From positions 1 to 53,785 of the forward strand of contig CADBFO010000010.1 in NCBI GenBank assembly GCA_902794005.1: a stretch of 53,785 nucleotides of DNA, in the 5' to 3' direction. How positions within the stretch are numbered: position 1 is the stretch's first letter; every line of letters begins with the position of its first letter. The notes beneath the pieces are model-generated. The model was not told the origin of the DNA, made no database searches, and saw only the letters and a program-made list of their open reading frames with translations. Both the position numbers and the translations under genes were made by a program. This document shows, piece after piece, positions 10,095 through 17,724 of this stretch. Source of the DNA: an uncultured Bacteroidia bacterium. Lineage in GTDB: Bacteria > Bacteroidota > Bacteroidia > Bacteroidales > UBA932.

Positions 10095-11266
10095 AGTCTC
10101 TCGTATTCAAGCGCTGCCCAAATGAGCGGGCCGATTCCCTTGGGATCATTTGCACGCACGCGCTCACTGATATAATACTCGTAGTCTCCCCTCCTGTTCT
10201 CCTTGCCGCCCAGACCGGCCACTTCGCAGCACCAGTTCAGGGTCACGAGGCCGTCCTCTTCCGTCACAAAGGTTTTCAGGAGGGATTCATAGGCCTGGAC
10301 GGCGCCTTCCCGGTTTCCGAGGACACCCAGACGGCAGCCTTTGAGCCAGGCATAGGTGAACATGGCGCTGCAGGTAGCCTCCAGGTAATTGCCTTCCCGA
10401 TAGGGCTGATCCAGCACCTGGAACCACATGCCGGTGGTTTTGTCGGCAAACAGCGGCAGCGCCTGATACAGATTGTTCAGAATCCCGATGAGGACATCCT
10501 TGTAGGAGCCGTCCTGCAGGATTTCAATCACATCGACAAGCGCCATGCAGTACCAACCCATGGCGCGTCCCCAGGCGTGGTCGCTCTGACCGGTCTCCGG
10601 ATCGCACCAGAAGATGCTGTGACTGGAATCCCAGGCGTGGCGCAGAAGCCCGGTCGAAGGGTCCAGGGTATGGTTGTAAACGGTGGCGAACTGGTGGACG
10701 ATGTCCCCGAAATTCCGCTCCCGTTCCAGGCTGTCGGCAACGAAACGGACGGTGTATTCCGCATAGAACGGCTGGGCCATATACAGGCCGTCCAGCCACA
10801 TCTGGTCCGGATAAATCTGCTTGTGCCAGAAGCCGCCTTCCGGGGTACGGGGCTGGCTCTGCAACTGGCTGTAGAGCGTGTCCATCACGGCACGGTACTT
10901 CTCCTTTCCCGTCATGTCGTACAAGGCGAAAAGCGTACGGCCCGGGCAGATATGGTCCTGGGAGTAATTGCCCTTCTTATACTTGTAAATGGTGCCGGTG
11001 GAGTCGATGATGGCATCGTACCAGGCATCCACATAGGAAAGGAAAGATTCCTCGCTGCGCTCCGATTGACAATAAACGTCCAGGATTGCCTTCAGTTCCA
11101 GCCCGGTGGTGTAGTTCCATTTGAGTTTTCCTTCCTGGCCGTCAAGGTAGCTGGCCTCCGGGCAGCGGGTCATCTCCGAAAGGACAATCCTCCGGGACAG
11201 CGGAGCCTCGACCGCGTTACAGGCGGTCAAGGCTGCTGCCAAAATGATATATAATGTTCTCTTCAT
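10091..11266 (-). CDS. GH105 unsaturated galacturonyl/rhamnogalacturonyl hydrolase
   Basis: This 391-residue enzyme of the YteR/YesR type removes the 4,5-unsaturated uronic acid left by pectin lyases. The (alpha/alpha)6-barrel signature segments are present: WNYTTGLELKA, NYSQDHICPGRTLF (Asp104), QMWLDGLYMAQPFYAEY (Asp159) and DHAWGRAMGWY. The two Asp match the catalytic pair of YteR by position in these motifs. A lipobox-like LTAC (Cys16) suggests it is lipid-anchored, probably in the periplasm. The start codon follows the esterase stop directly (0 nt). Oddity: residues 67-75 (QSERSEESF) are encoded by a dispersed intergenic repeat (11041-11071) that replaces a surface loop without breaking the frame. 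Confidence 0.94.
   Translation of the reverse strand: MKRTLYIILAAALTACNAVEAPLSRRIVLSEMTRCPEASYLDGQEGKLKWNYTTGLELKAILDVYCQSERSEESFLSYVDAWYDAIIDSTGTIYKYKKGNYSQDHICPGRTLFALYDMTGKEKYRAVMDTLYSQLQSQPRTPEGGFWHKQIYPDQMWLDGLYMAQPFYAEYTVRFVADSLERERNFGDIVHQFATVYNHTLDPSTGLLRHAWDSSHSIFWCDPETGQSDHAWGRAMGWYCMALVDVIEILQDGSYKDVLIGILNNLYQALPLFADKTTGMWFQVLDQPYREGNYLEATCSAMFTYAWLKGCRLGVLGNREGAVQAYESLLKTFVTEEDGLVTLNWCCEVAGLGGKENRRGDYEYYISERVRANDPKGIGPLIWAALEYERL
11041..11071 (-). repeat. Dispersed REP-like element inside GH105 coding sequence
   Basis: Read on the minus strand this is a variant of the element seen at 34664-34690 and 37939-37964: it begins TGTCAATCGGAGCG and ends GAGGAATCTTTC. Here it is translated in frame as QSERSEESF. 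The element has short inverted arms (ATTC...GAAT type) as expected of a REP-like hairpin. Confidence 0.75.
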
Positions 11267-12928
11267 CTATTTGTTGTTATAAGGGTCCCACACAATGCCG
11301 TCCGCTTCCTGATACATGACTTTCTCGAAGGAATATTCCCCGGCTTCCCTGTCGGTGAGCTGATGGGACCAGCCCACGCGAGGCCCCCTGGCACCCGGGC
11401 CGAAGTTCCTGTATTCGGCATAATACGCATTTTCCTTGGTGTTCGGCTTCCCTTCCTTCTCCCAGTCGTGCCAGCCGTCCGGCAGAATGTGGCTTCCCAG
11501 TTCGCAGCGGATGAAAACCGTCCTGGCGTAGGCGCCCCACGGACGACCGAGATAACAGCGGTCAATCCCTTCTTCGGCCGTGAGGCGGCAGCCTACGAAC
11601 ACATATCCATATTTCTGGCCTTCCAGCGTGGAAGCGGCCGTGACATAACTGTTCTTTTTGGAATGGATGTGGCAGTTCTCGAAATAGGATATACTGGGGC
11701 CGAAGATGAAATCCGTGGTGCCCTCGATATAGCAGTCCTTGTAATAATTGCGCTTGATCCCGCCGAACTTTCCATATCGGCCATAAGTATAAAGGGTGTC
11801 CTGATTGCCCAGGAAGCGGCAGCGGTTGAAAAAGAGGAAATCTCCGTCGGTGAAGACCGCCACGGCCTGGCCGATTTCCTTCCCTTCCCCGGAGGAATTC
11901 TCGAAGGTGAGGTCCTCGAAAGTGATATAACTGGCATGGATATAGACGGAGGCGCTGCCGGAGGTCCCCATCGGAAAATCGCGGCCGGGCCACATTTTCC
12001 TGGCATATTTGTCAAAGGTAAGGATGGTGTTTTCCGCATCCTCACCCTTGAAATGCACGCGAAACTTGGTGTGGGGGATGTTGACCTCTTCCTTGTAAAC
12101 GCCCTTGCGGATGAGGACGGTGGTAATTTCCTGGTGGCTGTAGTCCGGAATCGCGTTCACCGCCTCCTGTACGGTCATGTAATCCCCATGTCCGTCGGCC
12201 GATACGACGATGTGGTAACGGAGCAGATGATTTGCGATGGCGGGAATCTGTTCCCGGATTTTATCACAGACGATTTCCGTCACCTTGCGGGCGCCGCAGG
12301 CCACAGTGTGGGTATTGTCGTCCTTTCCGGTGGAGATCATGAAATATGCCCTGGAAGCCTCGTCGCCGATGCTTTCCAGCCAGTCCAGCGTAGCGACGGT
12401 AATATCCAGCAGGGTCACGTCCTTCTCCGCGGCCACGGCCTTCATGGCAGCGGGATAATCCGTATGGCAGTTGCGGTCCAGTGCGCCTCCCTTGAACCAG
12501 CGGCGGGCCACCGGGGTGAGCAGCACCGGAATACCTCCTTTTTCGCGGACCTTGTCCACGAACATCCGGAGGTTGTCCTGATAGGCGCCCCAGGGAGCGG
12601 CGTAGCGGGCAGGATCGTCCTTTTTCGCATCATTGTGACCGAACTCTATGAACACGTAGTCCCCGGGCTTTATGGCCTCGTAAACCTTGTCCCAAAGGCC
12701 CAGGTCGATGAAACTCTTGGTACTGCGGCCGTTCTGGGCGTAATTGACCACCCGGAACTCGCCGTCCAGGAAATTCTGGAACATCATGCCCCAGCCCCGC
12801 TCGGGATTGGTACCTCCCTTGAGGTCTTTTTCCGCCATGGTGCTGTCCCCCATCAGATGGATGGTGGTAAAGGAAGAAAGGCTGAGCCAGAGAAGGGCTG
12901 CAGCCGTCAATACGAAACTCCGTCTCAT
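11267..12928 (-). CDS. Two-domain pectin esterase: CE12 acetylesterase fused to CE8 methylesterase
   Basis: This 553-residue exported protein has two catalytic domains. Residues about 22-235 form an SGNH hydrolase of the rhamnogalacturonan acetylesterase type (CE12): MGDSTMA (Ser29), EFGHND (95-100), and DDNTH (Asp204/His207). Residues about 238-545 form a pectin methylesterase (CE8) beta-helix: GQAVA (Gln354), GNQDTLY (Asp377), GTTDFIFG (Asp406) and LGRPWG (Arg462, Trp464). Together they remove acetyl and methyl groups from pectin so that polygalacturonase and pectate lyase can act. The start overlaps the GH28 stop by 4 nt. All catalytic residues of both domains appear intact. Confidence 0.95.
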   Translation of the reverse strand: MRRSFVLTAAALLWLSLSSFTTIHLMGDSTMAEKDLKGGTNPERGWGMMFQNFLDGEFRVVNYAQNGRSTKSFIDLGLWDKVYEAIKPGDYVFIEFGHNDAKKDDPARYAAPWGAYQDNLRMFVDKVREKGGIPVLLTPVARRWFKGGALDRNCHTDYPAAMKAVAAEKDVTLLDITVATLDWLESIGDEASRAYFMISTGKDDNTHTVACGARKVTEIVCDKIREQIPAIANHLLRYHIVVSADGHGDYMTVQEAVNAIPDYSHQEITTVLIRKGVYKEEVNIPHTKFRVHFKGEDAENTILTFDKYARKMWPGRDFPMGTSGSASVYIHASYITFEDLTFENSSGEGKEIGQAVAVFTDGDFLFFNRCRFLGNQDTLYTYGRYGKFGGIKRNYYKDCYIEGTTDFIFGPSISYFENCHIHSKKNSYVTAASTLEGQKYGYVFVGCRLTAEEGIDRCYLGRPWGAYARTVFIRCELGSHILPDGWHDWEKEGKPNTKENAYYAEYRNFGPGARGPRVGWSHQLTDREAGEYSFEKVMYQEADGIVWDPYNNK

Positions 12929-14388
12929 AATACCTCGCCGTTTACACGTACGTTGTCAAAAGTGATATCCTTGGCAAAATGTACTTCCGCACCCTTGTCG
13001 GCAGTGAATACGCAATTGCGGAAATTCAGTTTGCTCACCGGAAGCTCCGGCAAGCCGTTGATATAGATGGCCTGCCGGGCACCGGAACAAACCACGTTGG
13101 AGAAATGCATATCCCGGAATTCCGGGGTGGTCTCATCTACGGGAAGCATATCGGCCGAAGCGTCATCGGCCTTGTCGGAAGCGGCAACGCCGGCATAGTA
13201 CAGGTTGAAGATGACGCCGTAGGAGACAATGTCCTTCATATATATATTGTCACACCAGATGTTCTTGACCACGCCTCCCCGGCCTCGGGTGCTCTTGAAG
13301 CGAAGCCCTACATCCGTTCCCAGGAAGCGGCAGTCGCTTACCCAGATGTTTTCCACGCCGCCGCTCATCTCACTGCCCACGACAAAGCCGCCATGGCCGT
13401 GATAGACCGTGCAGTCTTTGATGATCAGGTTTTTGCAGGGAATGCCATGCCGGCGACCGTCGGCATCCTTGCCGGACTTGATGCAGATGGCGTCGTCTCC
13501 CACATCGAAGGAAGATCCGGTCAGCAGCACGTTCTCGCAGGCTTCGATGTCGATGCCGTCCCCGTTGGTGGAATAGTGCGGGTTGCGGACGGTGATATCT
13601 TTCACCGTGAGGTGCCTGCACCAGAGCGGATGCAGGTTCCAGCAAGGGGAATTCTGGAAGGTAACGCCCTCCAGCAGCACCCTCTCGCAGTTTCGGAAAC
13701 TCAGAAGCACCGGACGGAGGAAAGTCTTGATTTCCTGTTCGTCCAGGGATGGATCCTGATAATTGAGGGAACCGGCGGTAGCACGGGCCTTGGCATAGCC
13801 CGCGTCCGGATACCAGACAGAGCCGTCCTCGGAAAGAACGCCCCCGCGGGCGACGATGGTTTTCCAGAGGTCGTCGCCAACCTTGCGGCGCTTGACTTCC
13901 CGCCAAGCGTCACCGTTTCCGTCAATCACCCCTTCGCCGGTGATGGCGATATCCGTCGCATCCTCGGCATGGAGGGGAGAAAGACAGCGGCGCACGTCCA
14001 AGCCCTCGAAATTGGTGTCTATGATGGGATAAAGGTCCTGGTCCGCAGAAAAGACGATGACGGCATCCTTGTCCAGACAAAGCTCAATATGGCTCTTGAG
14101 GCCGACGGGGCCGGTAAACCAGATACCGGCCGGAACGACCAGACGTCCGCCGCCCAGACGGGCGAGGTGGTCGATAGCCTGCGCGAACGCCTCCGTATTG
14201 AGGGCGACTCCGTCCCCCACTCCGCCAAAATCCGTAAGGATGACACTGCGGGATGGGATGGAAGGGAGTTCCACACGGGGCATCTCAAAAGGAAGGCCGG
14301 CATAGACATCATCGTCCGCGACAGGATTGTCACAGGCGGCAAGCAGGACGGAGGCAATGGCCAGAAGGGAAAAACGGAATCCTTTCAT
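12925..14388 (-). CDS. GH28 polygalacturonase (lipoprotein)
   Basis: This 487-residue protein with lipobox LLAAC (Cys19) is a GH28 beta-helix hydrolase of galacturonic acid linkages. Family motifs in order are STNGDGIDIE (Asp277/Asp280), FDVGDDAICIKSG (Asp298/Asp299), YHGHGGFVVGSE (His332) and GLRFKSTRGRGG (Arg363, Lys365), covering the three catalytic Asp, the His and the substrate-binding RxK. It is the first gene of the pectin operon, reading away from the lacI-type regulator. A -7 box (TATCTTTG) lies at 14421-14414. Whether it acts endo or exo, or on rhamnogalacturonan backbones, cannot be told here. Confidence 0.95.
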   Translation of the reverse strand: MKGFRFSLLAIASVLLAACDNPVADDDVYAGLPFEMPRVELPSIPSRSVILTDFGGVGDGVALNTEAFAQAIDHLARLGGGRLVVPAGIWFTGPVGLKSHIELCLDKDAVIVFSADQDLYPIIDTNFEGLDVRRCLSPLHAEDATDIAITGEGVIDGNGDAWREVKRRKVGDDLWKTIVARGGVLSEDGSVWYPDAGYAKARATAGSLNYQDPSLDEQEIKTFLRPVLLSFRNCERVLLEGVTFQNSPCWNLHPLWCRHLTVKDITVRNPHYSTNGDGIDIEACENVLLTGSSFDVGDDAICIKSGKDADGRRHGIPCKNLIIKDCTVYHGHGGFVVGSEMSGGVENIWVSDCRFLGTDVGLRFKSTRGRGGVVKNIWCDNIYMKDIVSYGVIFNLYYAGVAASDKADDASADMLPVDETTPEFRDMHFSNVVCSGARQAIYINGLPELPVSKLNFRNCVFTADKGAEVHFAKDITFDNVRVNGEVL

Positions 14389-14413
14389 TGGTTGTCAGCA
14401 CGAGTGTTCGCTG

Positions 14414-14421
14414 CAAAGATA
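14414..14421 (-). promoter_or_regulatory. -7 box of the pectin operon promoter
   Basis: TATCTTTG on the minus strand fits TAnnTTTG. It lies 25 nt before the GH28 start codon, with predicted transcription start near 14408. No good TTG -33 box is found at the usual 19-21 nt, which fits a promoter that needs help or release by a regulator. Confidence 0.65.
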
Positions 14422-14440
14422 AATGTATTTTTTGATATTT

Positions 14441-14456
14441 CCGTTACCGTGCACGG
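14441..14456. promoter_or_regulatory. Candidate operator A for the LacI-type regulator
   Basis: CCGTTACCGTGCACGG is an imperfect inverted repeat (CCGT...ACGG). It lies about 20 nt upstream of the GH28 -7 box, where the -33 element would be. It contains CGTTACCG, whose reverse complement CGGTAACG recurs in site B (14515-14522). Confidence 0.4.
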
Positions 14457-14508
14457 AATTTTTTTCAACATTTGTTAAAATATGCCATAGAAGGCCGTCA
14501 GAGGCATC

Positions 14509-14522
14509 CGTTAGCGGTAACG
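14509..14522. promoter_or_regulatory. Candidate operator B for the LacI-type regulator
   Basis: CGTTAGCGGTAACG has perfect 5-bp arms CGTTA/TAACG. It lies upstream of the regulator's own -33 box and about 68 bp from site A, with which it shares CCGTTA. Paired sites of this kind suit a LacI-family dimer controlling both divergent units. Confidence 0.4.
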
Positions 14523-14543
14523 AAATCTTTTTAAAAACAAGGC

Positions 14544-14573
14544 TTTGAGATAGAAAAAATTTGACTAAATTTG
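14544..14573 (+). promoter_or_regulatory. Promoter of the lacI-type gene
   Basis: TTTG at 14544-14547 and TAAATTTG at 14566-14573 are separated by 18 nt. The -7 box ends 5 nt before the GTG start at 14579, so the transcript is probably leaderless. Confidence 0.7.
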
Positions 14574-14578
14574 CAATC

Positions 14579-15625
14579 GTGGAAAAGATAACGATCAACG
14601 ATATCGCCCGTCTCACCGGCCTTTCCAAGGGCACGGTGGACCGCGTACTGCACAACCGGGGCGAAGTCTCCAAGAAGAGCTACGAGAAAGTAATGTCCGT
14701 CATCCGGGAAAAGGGCTATGAGCCCAATCTCTACGCCTCCCTCCTGGCCAGGACCAGCCACCGGACCATTGCCATCCTGCTTCCCAAGCCGCTTCCCGGC
14801 TCATACTGGGACCTGGCCATCAGCGGCGTGGAAAAAGCGACCGAGGACGAGCGGCAGTTCGGCATTGAAACCGCCCTGTTCACTTACGACGAGTTCCGGG
14901 CCGATTCATTCCGCGACGTCTGCACCCGGGTCCTTGAAAGCAAGCCCTCCGGTGTGGTCATCGCCCCCATGTTCCAGTACGAAACCCAGGTCTTCGTCCA
15001 GGAACTCGGAGCCCGGCAGATTCCATACGTCTTCGTGGACACCAAACTGGACAGTCCGGACGGCCATCTTGCCTTTTTCGGCATCCCCTCCTACAAAAGC
15101 GGCTATCTCTGCGCCGATATGCTCCTCCAGGGAGACAAGGCCAAGGAAGTGCTCATCGTGCGGATCATGCGGGACAAGGAGCGCCAGAGCGATCCCACCG
15201 TCCTCCGCCGGGCGGGCTTTCAGGATTATATGAGGGAAAACAACCCCGGCTGCACCATCCGGAGTCTGTTCATCAATCCGACGGACGCAGAGGCTACGGA
15301 CGAGGCCTTGTCGGCCTTTTTCGAAGAATTTCCAAAGGTCCGGCACATTGTGATGTTCAACTCCCGTATCCACCTGATTGTCCCCTATCTGGAACGATAC
15401 CCCATTCCCGGCATGCGGATAATCGGGTTCGACAACCTGGAAGCCAACATTCGCGCCCTGAAAAACGGGACGGTGAGCATGCTCATCGCCCAGCATCCCG
15501 AAAAGCAGGTACAAGAGGCCATCCGCACGCTGTCGGAGTTTCTGGTATTCCAGCGGAAACCCGAAACGCCCGACAATCACATGCATATGGATCTCCTCAC
15601 CCGCTACAATGTGGAGGATTACTGA
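14579..15625 (+). CDS. LacI-family transcriptional regulator of the pectin locus
   Basis: The protein has an N-terminal LacI helix-turn-helix (ITINDIARLTGLSKGTVDRVLHNRG, split here as ITINDIARLTG and SKGTVDRVLHNRG) and a periplasmic-binding-like effector domain (about 60-345; IAILLPK, VVIAPMFQ, IIGFDNLEANI). The start is taken at GTG 14579 because the HTH begins three residues later and the -7 box ends at 14573; the TTG at 14561 would lie within the promoter. It is divergent from the pectin operon and converges with GH43 (7-nt overlap at the stops). It probably senses a pectin breakdown product and represses or activates the operon through sites A and B. Most Bacteroides PULs instead use hybrid two-component sensors or SusR/ECF regulators. 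Confidence 0.92.
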   Translation: MEKITINDIARLTGLSKGTVDRVLHNRGEVSKKSYEKVMSVIREKGYEPNLYASLLARTSHRTIAILLPKPLPGSYWDLAISGVEKATEDERQFGIETALFTYDEFRADSFRDVCTRVLESKPSGVVIAPMFQYETQVFVQELGARQIPYVFVDTKLDSPDGHLAFFGIPSYKSGYLCADMLLQGDKAKEVLIVRIMRDKERQSDPTVLRRAGFQDYMRENNPGCTIRSLFINPTDAEATDEALSAFFEEFPKVRHIVMFNSRIHLIVPYLERYPIPGMRIIGFDNLEANIRALKNGTVSMLIAQHPEKQVQEAIRTLSEFLVFQRKPETPDNHMHMDLLTRYNVEDY

Positions 15626-17262
15626 ATCTGCAAATCCTGGACATCCAGCCAGCCGCTGTCGTTGCACGGAGCATAGCGATTGCAGAAAAAGCCGAACTTG
15701 GCGCCGATCCACATCTCCGGCCGGGCCGTAAAGGGCTCTTTTACGGCTTGATAGCGCTTGCCGTCCCGGGAATAACTGAAGCGGCAGACCGCCTCCGGAA
15801 CATTCCCCTTGACGTTTTTCGGACGTACTTCCAGTTTTACCCACAGCTCGCGCCGCGCCCGGGAAGGATAATTCACGGCAGGGACATTTCCGGAAGAATA
15901 CGGGAATGAAAGCTTTTCCCATGTATAGGGCAAAACGGCCAGTTCCCGGCTGTGCTCCTCCCCTCCCTTGTCGGCCCCCGGGCAAGTCATATACTCCAGA
16001 CGGGCTCCTTTCTCCGTATCGGTAAGCCGGAGCAGGGCATAATCGTTTCCCGTCACCAGGAAGCCGGCCTCCTCCCCTCTCAAGGCCGGATTGGGGCAGA
16101 AGCTCAACCGGGCCGTAAGGGTAAAACTCTCGGCCGGGAACTTCTGCAGAAGGAGATTCCGGCAATTCCAGAGACCGTTCCGGCCTTCCTGCTCCACGGA
16201 ATAAAGCCGAACGCCGCCCTCCTGCAGGGCCGAGTGCCAGTAAGGCGACGGGATGGCCGGATACTGCCATTCCAGGCCGATCCCGTAAGGCCCCGGAGCA
16301 GAAGTCTTCGGCTTTTCACACAAGGCGGGAGCCGTCCACTCCTGAACGGGCTGGCCGACGCCATCTCCGTCCGGATCCTCGCCGATGACCGGCCATCCGT
16401 CCGGGCGCCATACCATGGGCTGCAAGTGCACGATACGACCGTAAGCGCCTTTGTCCTGGAAGTGGAGGAACCAGTCCGAGCCATCCGGTCCTTCCACCCA
16501 GGCGCCCTGGTGCGGACCGTTCACGGTTCCCGGCGCCCAAGCCAGCACAATCCGCTCTTCGAAGGGGCCCCAGGGGCTGTCGGAACGAAGGACGGTCTGC
16601 CATCCGGTGGCGACACCACCGGCCGGAGCGAAGAGATAATACTTTCCGTCGCGCTTGTAAAACTTGGTCCCCTCAATGGTGGGCTCTGTGAGATGTCCGT
16701 CAAAGACGATACGGGAAGGGCCCGTGAGGCGAGTCCCGTCAGGACTCATCGGCGCAACGAACAAAACGCTTTTCAGACCGGCCCGCGAGCCCGCGGCCGC
16801 ATGGGACAGATAGGCTTTTCCATCTTCGTCCCAGAAGGGGCAGGGGTCGATGAATCCCTTCTCCCGAACCAGCCAGACCGGTTTTTCCCAACTTCCGGCA
16901 GGATCCTGCGTGCGGACCATGAAAATGCCGCGGTCGGGGTCCCCGCAGAAGATGTAGAACCATCCGTCATGGTAGCGGATGGCCGGGGCCCAAACTCCTT
17001 TTCCGTGCTGAACCGTCTCCCGGAACAACGGGTCATAAGTGAGAAGGGCCGCGCCCACCGGCTCCCAGTGCACAAGGTCTTTCGAATGCAGGACAGGCAG
17101 CCCCGGGAAACAGTTGAACGAAGAGGCCGTCATATAATAATCCTCTCTTGCCCGGCATACGTCCGGGTCGCTGTAATCCAGGTGAAGAACAGGGTTCCGG
17201 TAGTTTTGGGCCTGCAGGGGCAGAACAGCCGTCAGGACGGCAAGGAGAAGGAGACGTCTCAT
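15619..17262 (-). CDS. GH43 family glycoside hydrolase with C-terminal beta-sandwich
   Basis: This 547-residue secreted enzyme (signal peptide about 1-18, LPLQAQ) has a five-bladed propeller. GH43 residues are visible as Asp32 (YSDPDV), Asp139 (GFIDPCPF) and Glu197 (TEPTIEGTKFY). The C-terminal part (about 330-547) looks like the concanavalin-type domain of beta-xylosidases (EEAGFLVTGNDYALLRL). It likely removes arabinose, xylose or galactose side groups; the exact linkage is unknown. Its ATG overlaps the recX stop by 4 nt, so it is the last gene of a rlmN-patatin-recX-GH43 unit and is not in the main pectin operon, though it lies next to it. Confidence 0.92.
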   Translation of the reverse strand: MRRLLLLAVLTAVLPLQAQNYRNPVLHLDYSDPDVCRAREDYYMTASSFNCFPGLPVLHSKDLVHWEPVGAALLTYDPLFRETVQHGKGVWAPAIRYHDGWFYIFCGDPDRGIFMVRTQDPAGSWEKPVWLVREKGFIDPCPFWDEDGKAYLSHAAAGSRAGLKSVLFVAPMSPDGTRLTGPSRIVFDGHLTEPTIEGTKFYKRDGKYYLFAPAGGVATGWQTVLRSDSPWGPFEERIVLAWAPGTVNGPHQGAWVEGPDGSDWFLHFQDKGAYGRIVHLQPMVWRPDGWPVIGEDPDGDGVGQPVQEWTAPALCEKPKTSAPGPYGIGLEWQYPAIPSPYWHSALQEGGVRLYSVEQEGRNGLWNCRNLLLQKFPAESFTLTARLSFCPNPALRGEEAGFLVTGNDYALLRLTDTEKGARLEYMTCPGADKGGEEHSRELAVLPYTWEKLSFPYSSGNVPAVNYPSRARRELWVKLEVRPKNVKGNVPEAVCRFSYSRDGKRYQAVKEPFTARPEMWIGAKFGFFCNRYAPCNDSGWLDVQDLQIQ

Positions 17263-17720
17263 GATTCTATGGTTTTCAGGGCCTTCTCGACCGCATCATA
17301 TTCATATCCGCGGGACAGGCCGAACTTCAACATTTTGAGCCGGAACTGGGAATCTCCTTCCAGACTGCGGGCCTTGGCAGCGAGGAGACGCACCAGTTTG
17401 TCGGCCGCCTTCCCGGGTTCCACCTCCTTCAGCGCAGCGGTGATCACATCCTCCGAAACGCCTTTGGAACGCAACTGAAAGCGGATTTTAAGCGGTCCCC
17501 ACCCCTGCAAAGCAGCTTTTTCCCGGGCGTATGCAGCCGCATAGCGGGCGTCGTCCACATACTTCTCCTCCAAAAGGGCCGCCACGATGCGGGAGGCCGC
17601 TTCCGCGTCTCCGTCCAGGGTTTTCAAAGCTTTCCTGTACACATCGGCAGAGCAATATTCCGCCTTGGAACAAAGTTTCTGCAGGCGGGACAGGCAACGG
17701 GTGAAGTCCGGCGTTTCCAT
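17259..17720 (-). CDS. recX: RecX, regulator of RecA
   Basis: This 153-residue all-helical protein matches RecX: KALKTLDGDAEAASRIVAALLEEKYVDDARYA contains the conserved DDxRYA (within EEKYVDDARYAAAY), and GWGPLKIRFQLRSKGVS is the second repeat. RecX binds RecA filaments and limits their activity. Here it is not beside recA (23727-24752) but follows the patatin-like gene by 4 nt and couples to GH43 through an ATGA overlap. Confidence 0.9.
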   Translation of the reverse strand: METPDFTRCLSRLQKLCSKAEYCSADVYRKALKTLDGDAEAASRIVAALLEEKYVDDARYAAAYAREKAALQGWGPLKIRFQLRSKGVSEDVITAALKEVEPGKAADKLVRLLAAKARSLEGDSQFRLKMLKFGLSRGYEYDAVEKALKTIES

Positions 17721-17724
17721 CGGC

